A stretch of DNA of 64,000 bases, from NCBI RefSeq assembly GCF_000225345.1, contig NC_015977.1:816001-880000 (forward strand), written 5' to 3'. The DNA is from Roseburia hominis A2-183 (GTDB taxonomy: Bacteria; Bacillota; Clostridia; Lachnospirales; Lachnospiraceae). The translations under genes were made by a program, and so were the position numbers. Positions 8,186 to 16,321 of this stretch are shown here, in pieces. Positions within the stretch are counted from its first letter, which is position 1. The number at the start of each line of letters is the position of its first letter. Below the pieces are notes generated by a model. That model made no database searches and was not told the origin of the DNA. It saw only the letters and a program-made list of their open reading frames with translations.

Positions 8186-8204
8186 CGTTCCGTAATACGG
8201 AACG
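8186..8204. promoter_or_regulatory. IclR autoregulatory operator
   Basis: CGTTCCGTAATACGGAACG is a perfect 19-base inverted repeat placed at about +1 to +20 of the iclR transcript. With the matching site in the eda leader, it suggests one regulator binds both promoters. Confidence 0.75.
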
Positions 8205-8250
8205 GCAGATTGAATGATGAAACTGACTGAGATACAGCATGGGAGATACT

Positions 8251-9033
8251 ATGGCAGAAGAGAGAGAAGCGAAAAATCCGGTACAGTCGGCAGAGCGTAT
8301 TTTTCAGGTGATGGAGACGCTTGCGGACCACGGGGAGATGGGACTGATGGAACTTAGCACGGCGCTGGATCTGCACAAGAGCACTGTACACAGACTGTTA
8401 ATGTCTCTTATTTATATGGGATACGCAAAGCAGGATGAGGCGACGCAGAAATATATGCTTTCCTATAAGGTGGTCAACATGGCGGGAAAGATCCTTGAGC
8501 GGATGGATATTCTGCAGGTGGCAAAGCCGTATATGGAACGTCTCTCGGACCTGTCCGGGGAAGCGGTGCATCTGGTGCAGCGCGAGGGCAACCATATCTT
8601 ATATATATACAAGATCGAGGCGAAGGTCGGAACAATCCGCATGGTGTCCCATGTGGGAATGGTACATCCGATGTACTGCTCCGGTGTCGGCAAAGCGATC
8701 ATGGCGACGCTTCCGGACGAGGAAGTCAAAAAGATCTGGAACGAGAGTATCATTGAGAAAAAGACGGACAAGACGATCACGGATTTCTCGCAGATGCAGG
8801 AAGTATTGGATGAAGTGCGGCAGAATGGCTACGCGCTGGACGATGAGGAGAACGAAAAGGGCGTCCGCTGCATCGCAGCCTGCCTGCACGGCTACCAGAA
8901 AGAGGTAAAATACGCGTTCAGTATTTCTGGACCGACCAGCCGCATGACGAGAGAGCGCGTCAGGGAACTTGCGGTGGATGTGAAAAAAGTACAGGAAGAA
9001 CTGTCGAGAGAGCTTGGTTATTACAAATCTTAA
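8251..9033 (+). CDS. IclR-family transcriptional regulator (KdgR-like)
   Basis: 260 residues: an N-terminal winged helix (about 12-75, ALDLHKSTVHRLLMSL as recognition region) and a C-terminal effector domain (about 90-255, including MYCSGVGKAIMATL and GYALDDEENEKGVRCIAA, both hallmarks of IclR). IclR members of the KdgR group respond to 2-keto-3-deoxygluconate or its phosphate and control uronate or pectin genes. Divergence from eda and the shared operators fit that role. ATG 8251 is chosen because GGGAG lies 5 bases upstream; ATG 8239 overlaps it. Confidence 0.92.
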   Translation: MAEEREAKNPVQSAERIFQVMETLADHGEMGLMELSTALDLHKSTVHRLLMSLIYMGYAKQDEATQKYMLSYKVVNMAGKILERMDILQVAKPYMERLSDLSGEAVHLVQREGNHILYIYKIEAKVGTIRMVSHVGMVHPMYCSGVGKAIMATLPDEEVKKIWNESIIEKKTDKTITDFSQMQEVLDEVRQNGYALDDEENEKGVRCIAACLHGYQKEVKYAFSISGPTSRMTRERVRELAVDVKKVQEELSRELGYYKS

Positions 9034-9154
9034 GATTGAATTTTCAAAAATAAAATTCAAAAGAAAAACATCGGATGCGGGAATAAAAGGAAAGCGCCAG
9101 GGTCATACTATCCTTGAAAACAGAAGTGATTCTGAGAAAAAGGAGAATATGACT

Positions 9155-9592
9155 ATGAGAAAGTGGAGAACACTGCTTGCAGGACTGGTACTTACTTTCG
9201 CGGTGAGCGCGATGGCTGCCTGCGGTACGAACAATGACAACGTCAATGATACGACGAACGGAACCGGCACGGAGAGCACCGTCAATGGAACCGGCACAAA
9301 CGGAACAACCAACGGCACGACCAATGGCACAAACGGAACGACCAACGGCACAAACGGAACAACCAACGGCACAGTGAACGATACCAATGAAACTTTAAAC
9401 GATAACGGTGCGATGGACAACAACGGCGCAGCTGATAATAACGGAAACGGCAATGTTGTGGACGACGTGGTAGACGGTGTCGGTGAGGCTGGAAAGGATG
9501 TCATCAACGGAGTGGAGAATGGTGTGGATGATCTGACCGGCAATGACAATAATAACAACGGAACCACAGATAATAACGGAAACGGCAGATAG
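9155..9592 (+). CDS. Low-complexity Asn/Thr/Gly-rich lipoprotein
   Basis: 145 residues. A signal peptide (MRKWRTLLAGLVLTFAVSAMAAC) with a lipobox-like MAAC at about residue 21 implies export and anchoring to the membrane. The mature part is almost only N, T, G and D: TNG/NGT repeats (about 45-72), then a DNN/GNG-rich tail interrupted by an amphipathic VVDDVVDGVGEAGKDVING segment. AGGAG is 9 bases before ATG 9155. No enzyme domain is visible; a cell-wall spacer or glycan-decorated surface protein is possible. Function unknown. Confidence 0.7.
   Translation: MRKWRTLLAGLVLTFAVSAMAACGTNNDNVNDTTNGTGTESTVNGTGTNGTTNGTTNGTNGTTNGTNGTTNGTVNDTNETLNDNGAMDNNGAADNNGNGNVVDDVVDGVGEAGKDVINGVENGVDDLTGNDNNNNGTTDNNGNGR
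9293..9367 (+). repeat. 21-bp coding repeats in the lipoprotein gene
   Basis: Three near-identical 21-base units starting GGCACAAACGG lie at 9293-9313, 9326-9346 and 9347-9367, with a 12-base shortened unit between the first two. Each unit encodes GTNGTTN. Copy number could change by slippage without shifting frame. Confidence 0.85.
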
Positions 9593-9621
9593 AGCGCGTT
9601 TTACGGATGAGGGAAATAGAG

Positions 9622-9656
9622 AATGGCGAAAGCAAAAGAGGCTTTCGCCATTTTTG
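9622..9656 (+). terminator. Terminator after the lipoprotein gene
   Basis: AATGGCGAAAGC and GCTTTCGCCATT form a perfect 12-base stem around AAAAGAG, followed by T residues. Confidence 0.9.
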
Positions 9657-9695
9657 ATGAATTCCTAAAATAACTATGAAATCTCCGTAATTTCC

Positions 9696-9724
9696 TTGTG
9701 ATTAAACAATGTTTGCATTATAAT
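9696..9724 (+). promoter_or_regulatory. Promoter of the clpX-like gene
   Basis: TTGTGA (9696-9701) and TATAAT (9719-9724) with a 17-base spacer. The transcript would carry a leader of about 125 bases. Confidence 0.75.
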
Positions 9725-9764
9725 GAACCTAAATTTCATGATAGAAAGCGAATAGGGGATATTA

Positions 9765-9838
9765 GTGTGAAAAATAAGATTTTTCACACGCAAGATTTGT
9801 GCTTCGCACAAACTTGAGATGCGCTTAGAAGCAGCGCA
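9765..9838 (+). other. Leader with consecutive hairpins upstream of clpX-like gene
   Basis: Three hairpins follow one another: GTGTGAAAAAT/ATTTTTCACAC (9765-9789), TTTGTGC-TTC-GCACAAA (9796-9812) and GCGCT...AGCGC (9821-9837), ending just before the GGAGG ribosome site. The second resembles the hairpin before glgP (48764-48778). A regulatory role is inference; I match no known riboswitch. Confidence 0.45.
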
Positions 9839-9854
9839 AGAATGGAGGATTAGT

Positions 9855-11489
9855 ATGAATCACAATGATTTCAGAGAGATTATAGATGACGCGCCGGAGA
9901 CGGGCGCAGATACAAATACAGGAACTGCAGGCAGCAGACAGCCGGGAAGCGCGGATAACGGTGTGCCGGCGGGAAACGCGGCTCACGGTGCGCAGACGGG
10001 AAGTGAGGCTCCCCGTGCAGAAGATGTGGCGGAGCATGAGAGCACATCAGGCACCGGAGAGGTAATGCAGAGTTCCGTTTCGGATGACACAGATCAGAAT
10101 CAGGACACGGAGTATGAGGACATCTGCTATATCTGTAGACGCCCGGAACATATTGCGGGAAAGATGATCCGTATTCCGAACAATATCTGCATCTGCCAGG
10201 ACTGTATGCAGAAGACGTTTGACAGCATGAACGGAAGCGGTTTTTCCATGGATGATATGATGAATATGAACATGGGAAGAATTCCGAACATCAGCATGAT
10301 CAATCTGTCGGATCTGCAGGGCGGACTGCCGAACAATCAGAAGCTGAAGAAGAAAAAACCGAAGGCGCAGTCGGAGCCGGTTATCGACATTAAGAAGATC
10401 CCAGCACCGCACAAGATCAAGGCGTCGCTCGATGAATATGTGGTCGGACAGGAGCAGGCAAAAAAGGTGATGTCGGTTGCGGTCTATAATCACTACAAGC
10501 GGATTGCGGCGGATGAGAAGGACGGCGTGGAGATTGAGAAGTCCAACATGCTTATGATTGGACCGACCGGCTGCGGCAAGACGTATCTGGTCAAGACGCT
10601 TGCGCGGCTTTTGGATGTGCCGCTTGCGATCACGGACGCGACGTCACTCACGGAGGCAGGCTACATAGGCGACGACATTGAGAGCGTAGTCAGCAAGCTG
10701 CTTGCGGCTGCGGACAATGATGTGGAGCGTGCGGAGCACGGCATCATTTTTATCGACGAGATCGATAAGATTGCGAAGAAGCGCAATACGAACCAGCGGG
10801 ATGTCAGCGGAGAATCCGTACAGCAGGGAATGTTAAAGCTTTTAGAGGGCGCCGAGGTCGAGGTGCCTGTGGGAGCCAGCAGCAAAAACGCGATGGTGCC
10901 GATGACGATGGTCAACACGAAGAATATTCTGTTCATCTGCGGCGGAGCATTTCCGGAGCTGGAGGAGATCATTAAGGAGCGTCTGAATCAGGAGGCTTCG
11001 ATCGGATTCCGCGCGAAGTTAAAGGATGAGTATGACAAGGACGAGAACCTGCTCTCCAAGGTTACCGTGGAGGATGTGCGTAAGTTCGGTATGATCCCGG
11101 AGTTTTTGGGACGTCTGCCGATCCTGTTTACATTAGAGCCGCTCTCGGAAGATACGCTGGTGCGGATTTTGCAGGAGCCGAAGAACGCGATATTAAAGCA
11201 GTATGAGAAGCTTCTCGCCATGGACGAGGTCAAGCTGGCGTTCGATGAGGATGCGCTGCGCGCGATCGCACACAAGGCAAAAGAGAAGAAGGTGGGAGCG
11301 CGTGCGCTCCGTGCGGTGATTGAGGAGTTCATGCTGGATATCATGTATGAGATTCCCAAGGACGACAACATCGGTATGGTCACGATCACGAAAGACTATG
11401 TGGAGAAGAAGGGCAGTCCGGTCATCACGCTGCGCGGCTGCATCGGTATCGGGAGTACGGAGAATCCGCAGATCGCTGCCAGCAATTGA
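9855..11489 (+). CDS. clpX: Divergent ClpX-type unfoldase with long N-terminal extension
   Basis: 544 residues, against about 420-430 for ordinary ClpX. Residues 1-88 are an acidic, low-complexity extension; a zinc finger follows (C91, C94, C114, C117). Walker A is GPTGCGKT (236-243), Walker B IIFIDEID, pore loop GYIG in place of GYVG, and the sensor-2 region GARALRAVIEE. The IGF tripeptide for docking on ClpP is present (EASIGFRAK), so it should still partner ClpP. The RKH loop that ClpX uses for ssrA tags is replaced (VPVGASSKNAM). It is therefore a likely second ClpX with its own substrate set. GGAGG lies 6 bases before ATG 9855. Confidence 0.88.
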   Translation: MNHNDFREIIDDAPETGADTNTGTAGSRQPGSADNGVPAGNAAHGAQTGSEAPRAEDVAEHESTSGTGEVMQSSVSDDTDQNQDTEYEDICYICRRPEHIAGKMIRIPNNICICQDCMQKTFDSMNGSGFSMDDMMNMNMGRIPNISMINLSDLQGGLPNNQKLKKKKPKAQSEPVIDIKKIPAPHKIKASLDEYVVGQEQAKKVMSVAVYNHYKRIAADEKDGVEIEKSNMLMIGPTGCGKTYLVKTLARLLDVPLAITDATSLTEAGYIGDDIESVVSKLLAAADNDVERAEHGIIFIDEIDKIAKKRNTNQRDVSGESVQQGMLKLLEGAEVEVPVGASSKNAMVPMTMVNTKNILFICGGAFPELEEIIKERLNQEASIGFRAKLKDEYDKDENLLSKVTVEDVRKFGMIPEFLGRLPILFTLEPLSEDTLVRILQEPKNAILKQYEKLLAMDEVKLAFDEDALRAIAHKAKEKKVGARALRAVIEEFMLDIMYEIPKDDNIGMVTITKDYVEKKGSPVITLRGCIGIGSTENPQIAASN

Positions 11490-11511
11490 TAAATATGGAA
11501 TAAATTCATAT

Positions 11512-11559
11512 ACTCCGGCATCTATTGTTAAGAAAGCAATGGATGACCGGAGTTTTTTT
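11512..11559 (+). terminator. Terminator-like hairpin overlapping the next ribosome site
   Basis: ACTCCGG (11512-11518) pairs with CCGGAGT (11547-11553), with inner ATC/GAT and ATTG/CAAT pairs, followed by T7. The GGAG in the 3' arm (11549-11552) is also the best ribosome site for the S8 protease gene starting at 11560. Confidence 0.75.
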
Positions 11560-13245
11560 ATGTCAGATTGCAGGGAGCAGGTATATTCAGAGGAGTATTA
11601 TGATTTTTTGATTCCGTACGGGGTGGAGGCAGAGGTTCCGTCCACGCCCGGATGCGTGCAGCGCATCGCGGAGGATTACGACATTTTTTTCTACCCGCGA
11701 GAGGGACTGCCGCCGCTTTCTATCGGGAATTATACCTACACGGCGATACCAAAATGCTACGCGCTGCTCGATACGACGGCGCTCGATGCATCGGGAATCA
11801 CCCGGCTGCAGAATCAGCCGGTGCTTGCACTGAAAGGCGAGGGGGTTCTGGTGGGCGTCATTGATACCGGCGTCGATTACACGAACCCGCTGTTCCGGTA
11901 TTCGGACGGCAGCAGCAGAATCTTAAGGATCTGGGATCAGACGATACAGGATGGAACGCCGCCGGAGGGAATCCTGTACGGTGCAGAGTACCGCAAAGAG
12001 GAGATTGATGAAGCATTGCAAAAAAAGCAGCCGTATGATGTGGTGCCGTCCCGCGATGAAAACGGGCACGGGACGTTCGTGACGGGAGTCGTGTGCGGGG
12101 GAGAGGATATCCCGAACGGCTTTATCGGGGCGGTGCCAAACGCCGGGATTGCCGTTGTAAAGCTAAAAGAGGCAAAGCGCTATCTGCGGGAATTTTTCTT
12201 CGTGCCGGAGGGAGTGCCTGCCTATCAGGAGACGGACCTGATGATGGCGGTATCCTATTTAAATGACGTTGCAAATGTGTTAAATATGCCGCTTGTGATC
12301 TGTCTTGCACTCGGCAACAGCATGGGGGGACACGGGACGGACGGCCCGCTGTCCAATTTCCTGAACTATATCAGCACCAGGCGGAGACGCTCGATTGTGA
12401 CAGCAACGGGAAACGAGGCGAACACCAGGCACCATTTTCAGGGGGCGATCCGCCGTGAGATGGAATATGAGGATGTGGAGATCAGCGTGGAGCAGGATAT
12501 GGCGGGCTTTTTCATAGAGCTGTGGGCGGGCGCGCCGGAACTGTACACGATATCTGTGATCTCGCCGACGGGCGAACGGCTTCCGAAAGTGCCGCTGCGT
12601 TCCGGTGTCTCCCAGACCTTCCGGTTTGTCTTTGAGGGGACGACCGTGTCGGTGGATTACCGCATTGAGACGAAGGAGACGGCAAACCAGTTGATCTATC
12701 TGCGCTTTTCGGATGTGCGCAAGGGGCTTTGGATTGTGCGGGTTTATCCGGAAAATCTTGTGAGCGGCAACTATAACATGTGGCTCCCGATGCAGAAGCT
12801 TACGGACGGAAATGTGATTTTTCTAAGATCCAATCCGGACACGACGCTCACTGCGCCGGGGACAGCGGCACAGGTCATCACGGTCGGCGGGTACCAGGTT
12901 TCCAACAACAGCATGTATGCGGATTCCGGGCGCGGCTACACGGTGGCGGGTGAGATCAAGCCGGACTTTGCGGCACCTGCGGTGAGTGTATATGGACCGG
13001 GGCTGCGCCAAAATTATGTGACCTACACGGGAACCAGCGCCGCGGCGGCGGTGACGGCAGGGGCGGTCGCGCAGATCATGCAGTGGGCGCTGGTGCAGCA
13101 GAACGATCCAGTGATGTCCAACGCCGCGATCAAAAATATGCTCATCCGCGGTGCAAAGCGCTCGGAGGACAGGGGGTACCCGAACCGGGAGTGGGGGTAC
13201 GGTGCGCTGGATGTCTATCAGGCGTTTGAGTATTTAAGGCTGTAG
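11560..13245 (+). CDS. S8 (subtilisin-like) serine peptidase, Csp-related
   Basis: 561 residues. The catalytic triad is intact: Asp in GVIDTGVDYT, His in ENGHGTFVTG, Ser in TGTSAAAAVTAG. A beta-sandwich insertion of about 150 residues separates the His and Ser parts, as in clostridial CspA/B/C germination proteases and their non-spore relatives. There is no signal peptide. The ATG at 11560 directly follows a terminator T-run whose GGAG serves as ribosome site; the open frame extends upstream into clpX but that part is not coding-like. The next gene is a serpin, a possible inhibitor. Confidence 0.9.
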   Translation: MSDCREQVYSEEYYDFLIPYGVEAEVPSTPGCVQRIAEDYDIFFYPREGLPPLSIGNYTYTAIPKCYALLDTTALDASGITRLQNQPVLALKGEGVLVGVIDTGVDYTNPLFRYSDGSSRILRIWDQTIQDGTPPEGILYGAEYRKEEIDEALQKKQPYDVVPSRDENGHGTFVTGVVCGGEDIPNGFIGAVPNAGIAVVKLKEAKRYLREFFFVPEGVPAYQETDLMMAVSYLNDVANVLNMPLVICLALGNSMGGHGTDGPLSNFLNYISTRRRRSIVTATGNEANTRHHFQGAIRREMEYEDVEISVEQDMAGFFIELWAGAPELYTISVISPTGERLPKVPLRSGVSQTFRFVFEGTTVSVDYRIETKETANQLIYLRFSDVRKGLWIVRVYPENLVSGNYNMWLPMQKLTDGNVIFLRSNPDTTLTAPGTAAQVITVGGYQVSNNSMYADSGRGYTVAGEIKPDFAAPAVSVYGPGLRQNYVTYTGTSAAAAVTAGAVAQIMQWALVQQNDPVMSNAAIKNMLIRGAKRSEDRGYPNREWGYGALDVYQAFEYLRL

Positions 13246-13282
13246 AGAGAACAGAAGATGTGAGATAGAAAATTTTTACAAA

Positions 13283-13316
13283 AACCGGAAATGGGTGCAA
13301 CCGTTTCCGGTTTTTT
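13283..13316 (+). terminator. Terminator after S8 peptidase
   Basis: AACCGGAAA and TTTCCGGTT pair around a short loop and run into TTTT. Confidence 0.85.
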
Positions 13317-13372
13317 GCGTCTTATTATATGAAAGACAAAAACCGGATGATAGAAAAGAGAGGGAGAAGCTT

Positions 13373-14740
13373 ATGAGGAGAAAAGGAATGGAACGGGTGA
13401 CGGCAGGTGTGCTTGCGGCAGTGATGGCAGTGGGGATGACAGGCTGTGCGAACAGCGGAATGTCCGGTACAACCACTGATCTTACCGGACAATACGGGAC
13501 CAAAGAGGAAGGTCAGACGGAAGGAACCGGAGCAAACGGACAGACAGGACAGGCAGAAGATACAGGAACGGAGGATACTGCAATGGAAGAAAAAGATCTC
13601 GGTGCTATCAGGGAAGCATTTGAGTATTCCTATACGCAGTTTTCCTTAAATCTGCTGCGGGAGAGCAGAAAGCAGGTGCAGAACGGCGAGGACGCGAAGA
13701 ATACGATGGTGTGTCCTCTTTCCGTGATGATGGCGCTCGAGATGGCGCGGACCGGAGCGGACGGCGACACGAAGCAGCAGATGGGAGCGGTTTTGTACCC
13801 GGGAATGTCGGCGGAGGATGGCAGTATGGTGCTTGGCAGGATCTGCAAGAGCCTGCCGGATGCAGAGGGCGCCAGATTCCACATGTCTGATTCGGTGTGG
13901 GTGAAGACGGCGGACGATGTATTTGTGCCGGATGAGAATTTCCTTGACACCGTAAAAACGGCGTATGACGCAGAAGTCTTTGGCGCCCCGTTTGACGAGA
14001 CGACCTGCCGGGACATCAACCGCCTGGTGGAGCAGGAGACAGACGGCATGATAACAGAGATTCTGGATCAGATTCCGGAGCTTGCGGTCATGTACCTGGT
14101 GAATGCGGTGGCGTTTGATGCGGAGTGGGAAACGCCCTATGATGAGAGCCAGATACAGGATGCCACATTTTATGCGGAGGACGGAAGCGGGCAGGAGGTT
14201 TCCATGATGTACGATACCACGTACCGCTATCTGACCATGGAACATGCAAAGGGCTTTTGCCGGGCTTACAAGGAGGGCTATGACTTTGTGGCGCTGCTTC
14301 CGGAGGAGGGACTGTCACTGAGCAAATGGCTGGAAGAACTGGACGGGGAAACGTTTCACGAGACAATCCGGCAGGAAAATGATACAATGATAGAGACGGG
14401 TCTGCCGCAATTTACAGGCGAGACCGATCTGGAACTAAAAGATACGCTCACGGCGCTTGGAATGCCGCTCGCGTTTGATGAGGAACAGGCGGATTTTTCC
14501 AAAATGGGGTACTGCCCGGACGGAAGAAATATCAGCATCAGCAGGGTGCTGCACAAGACCCACATCGATGTGGACGGGCTTGGAACGAAAGCCGGAGCGG
14601 CCACGGTTGTGGAGATGTGCAAGGAGACGGCAATGGTTGAACAGCCGGAGCGCATTATTTTAGACAGGCCGTTTTTATATGCGATCGTGGAGAAGGACAC
14701 CGGTATTCCGGTGTTCATCGGAACGGTGGAGAGCTTTTAA
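13373..14740 (+). CDS. Serpin-type protease inhibitor, lipoprotein
   Basis: 455 residues. Signal peptide with lipobox VGMTGC (C25), then a Gly/Thr/Glu-rich linker to about residue 75, then a serpin fold. Serpin hallmarks: NTMVCPLSVMMALEMARTGA near the start, VNAVAFDAEWETPY, the hinge GTKAGAATVV of the reactive loop and the C-terminal FLYAIVEKDTGIPVFIG. By counting from the hinge, the scissile bond is near MCKETAMV, so P1 may be Lys or Glu. It would trap serine proteases outside the cell. It lies between an S8 protease and a sigma/anti-sigma pair. The start at 13373 has AGGGAG upstream. Confidence 0.93.
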   Translation: MRRKGMERVTAGVLAAVMAVGMTGCANSGMSGTTTDLTGQYGTKEEGQTEGTGANGQTGQAEDTGTEDTAMEEKDLGAIREAFEYSYTQFSLNLLRESRKQVQNGEDAKNTMVCPLSVMMALEMARTGADGDTKQQMGAVLYPGMSAEDGSMVLGRICKSLPDAEGARFHMSDSVWVKTADDVFVPDENFLDTVKTAYDAEVFGAPFDETTCRDINRLVEQETDGMITEILDQIPELAVMYLVNAVAFDAEWETPYDESQIQDATFYAEDGSGQEVSMMYDTTYRYLTMEHAKGFCRAYKEGYDFVALLPEEGLSLSKWLEELDGETFHETIRQENDTMIETGLPQFTGETDLELKDTLTALGMPLAFDEEQADFSKMGYCPDGRNISISRVLHKTHIDVDGLGTKAGAATVVEMCKETAMVEQPERIILDRPFLYAIVEKDTGIPVFIGTVESF

Positions 14741-14756
14741 CTGAGAGGGAGAAGGC

Positions 14757-15314
14757 ATGGAGGATGAAAAAATCATAGCGCTGTACTGGGACAGGGATCA
14801 GACGGCGATTGCAGAGACACAGCAGAAGTACGGACGTTACTGCGGGAGCATCGCGCACAACATTGTACATGATGCGCAGGATGCAGAGGAGTGCGTGAAT
14901 GACACCTGGATGCGCGCGTGGAATTCCATGCCCAGGGAGCGCCCGCATCTTCTGGCGGCTTTTCTGGGTGCGATCACGCGCAATCTGTCGCTGGACTGCT
15001 ACCGCAGAAAGCACTCCGAAAAGAGAGGCGGAGGCGTCATGCCGGATATATATGAAGAACTGCATGACTGCGCCGGGGGCGAGGAGCCGCTGACGCAGAT
15101 AGAGCGAAAGGAACTGGCGGCGTCCATCAACCGGTTCCTGGAGGGGTTAGACCGTGAGAGCCGGATTATTTTCATGCGCAGATACTGGTATATGGATGGC
15201 ATCGGAGCGATTGCCGGGAGGCTTGCGGTCAGCGAGAGTAAGGTAAAATCTTCGCTGTACCGGTCCCGGGGAAAACTGCGGAGACATCTGGAACGCGAAG
15301 GGCTGCTTTCATAG
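14757..15314 (+). CDS. ECF-type RNA polymerase sigma factor
   Basis: 185 residues with sigma region 2 (about 20-85; HDAQDAEECVNDTWMRAW and ITRNLSLDCYRR) and region 4 (about 120-180; LAVSESKVKSSLYRSRGKLRRHL). A GGGAGA ribosome site precedes ATG 14757, 16 bases after the serpin stop. The next gene encodes a one-pass membrane protein that fits an anti-sigma factor. The target promoters are unknown; the serpin/protease genes upstream are candidates. Confidence 0.9.
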   Translation: MEDEKIIALYWDRDQTAIAETQQKYGRYCGSIAHNIVHDAQDAEECVNDTWMRAWNSMPRERPHLLAAFLGAITRNLSLDCYRRKHSEKRGGGVMPDIYEELHDCAGGEEPLTQIERKELAASINRFLEGLDRESRIIFMRRYWYMDGIGAIAGRLAVSESKVKSSLYRSRGKLRRHLEREGLLS

Positions 15315-15335
15315 CGGCGGAAAGGAGCGGAAAAT

Positions 15336-16220
15336 ATGAAGACGGACGATTTACTGGATGCGCTCGGCGAAGCGGATCCTGCCTACATACAGGAAGCGGA
15401 GGACGTACGCTATCTCGGAGCACGCAGGAAGCATTTTATGCAGATGGCTGCCTGCGTGGCACTTCTTTTGATCGGAGGTTCCTACGGAATATGGCAGCAG
15501 TATGAGAGTACGGCGCGCACGGACATGGCAAAGACGGAGAGCGCGGAAACGGCAGAAGCTTATGATACTGCGGCATCCGACGGTATCATGACATCTGACG
15601 CGGCAACGCCGGACGGCACCGCGGAGAGTGCGAAGGAATATGAAGCGGCGGCACAAAGCGCAGCGGAGGATGGCGACGGTATACAAGAGGCTGCCCAGCC
15701 GGAGAGCGCTGCGGGAATTGACTGGTATTTTAACGAAGTGGAGGAACTTCAGACATCGATTGCCTGCGGGGCGGAAGCGGCGAAGACGGTTTCACTCACA
15801 GAGGAACAGCTTCAGAACTATTACGGAATCAAGGTGATTCCGGATGCAATTCCGGATGGCTATGTGCAGACGGATGAGGAGAAAACGTATCAGATTGGCT
15901 ATGATGCAGATGGCAATGTGATCGATGACAACTGTGTCATGCGTTATGAGAACAGTGAGACAGCGGGATGGTTTACCATTCGCGCACGCTCAACGGACAT
16001 GGGGGAGATGACGTCCTATGTATCCGGCGGATTAAAGCCGATGACGGTTTCCGGTGTGAAGGTGACAGCAGCACATTATCCGGCGGGCAGCAGTGGAGGA
16101 ACGTTCACGGACGGGTATCTGGCGACCTATAAGAAAAACGGTGTGACCGTGAATGTGCAGTCGGAAGGACTGAGCCGGGACGAGTTCTGCGCACTTGTGG
16201 AGAATCTGCTGGCGGAGTGA
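15336..16220 (+). CDS. Membrane-anchored probable anti-sigma factor
   Basis: 294 residues: a cytosolic N-terminus of about 35 residues (MKTDDLLDALGEADPAYIQEAED), one transmembrane helix (about 36-54, FMQMAACVALLLIGGSYGIW), then an outer Ala/Ser/Glu-rich linker and a domain of about 150 residues (from EEQLQNYYGIKVIPDAIPDGY) resembling DUF4367-type anti-sigma sensors. AAGGAG precedes ATG 15336, 21 bases after the sigma gene. The role is inferred from topology and position. Confidence 0.75.
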   Translation: MKTDDLLDALGEADPAYIQEAEDVRYLGARRKHFMQMAACVALLLIGGSYGIWQQYESTARTDMAKTESAETAEAYDTAASDGIMTSDAATPDGTAESAKEYEAAAQSAAEDGDGIQEAAQPESAAGIDWYFNEVEELQTSIACGAEAAKTVSLTEEQLQNYYGIKVIPDAIPDGYVQTDEEKTYQIGYDADGNVIDDNCVMRYENSETAGWFTIRARSTDMGEMTSYVSGGLKPMTVSGVKVTAAHYPAGSSGGTFTDGYLATYKKNGVTVNVQSEGLSRDEFCALVENLLAE

Positions 16221-16259
16221 CGGCTTGATTTTATGAGAGAGAAGTATTATGCTTGCTTT

Positions 16260-16307
16260 GGTGCAGTGACGGGAGAGTGCATTACATCTGCGAAGGAGTG
16301 CTGCATC
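16260..16307 (+). other. Possible structured leader before the ECF S-component gene
   Basis: GGTGCAG (16260-16266) can pair with CTGCATC (16301-16307), enclosing about 34 bases and ending just before the GGAGG site. I cannot match it to folate, thiamine, cobalamin or preQ1 riboswitch cores. It may be chance. Confidence 0.25.
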
Positions 16308-16321
16308 AGAAGGAGGAAGCG

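Noticed and set aside
9293..9367. Possible CRISPR array
   Set aside because: Units are adjacent, coding and without unique spacers.
11320..11559. Upstream extension of the S8 protease frame into clpX
   Set aside because: Ser/Arg-rich out-of-frame shadow of clpX and crosses a terminator; ATG 11560 has a ribosome site.
16221..16321. Tetrahydrofolate or preQ1 riboswitch
   Set aside because: Searched by eye for the conserved cores; they are missing.
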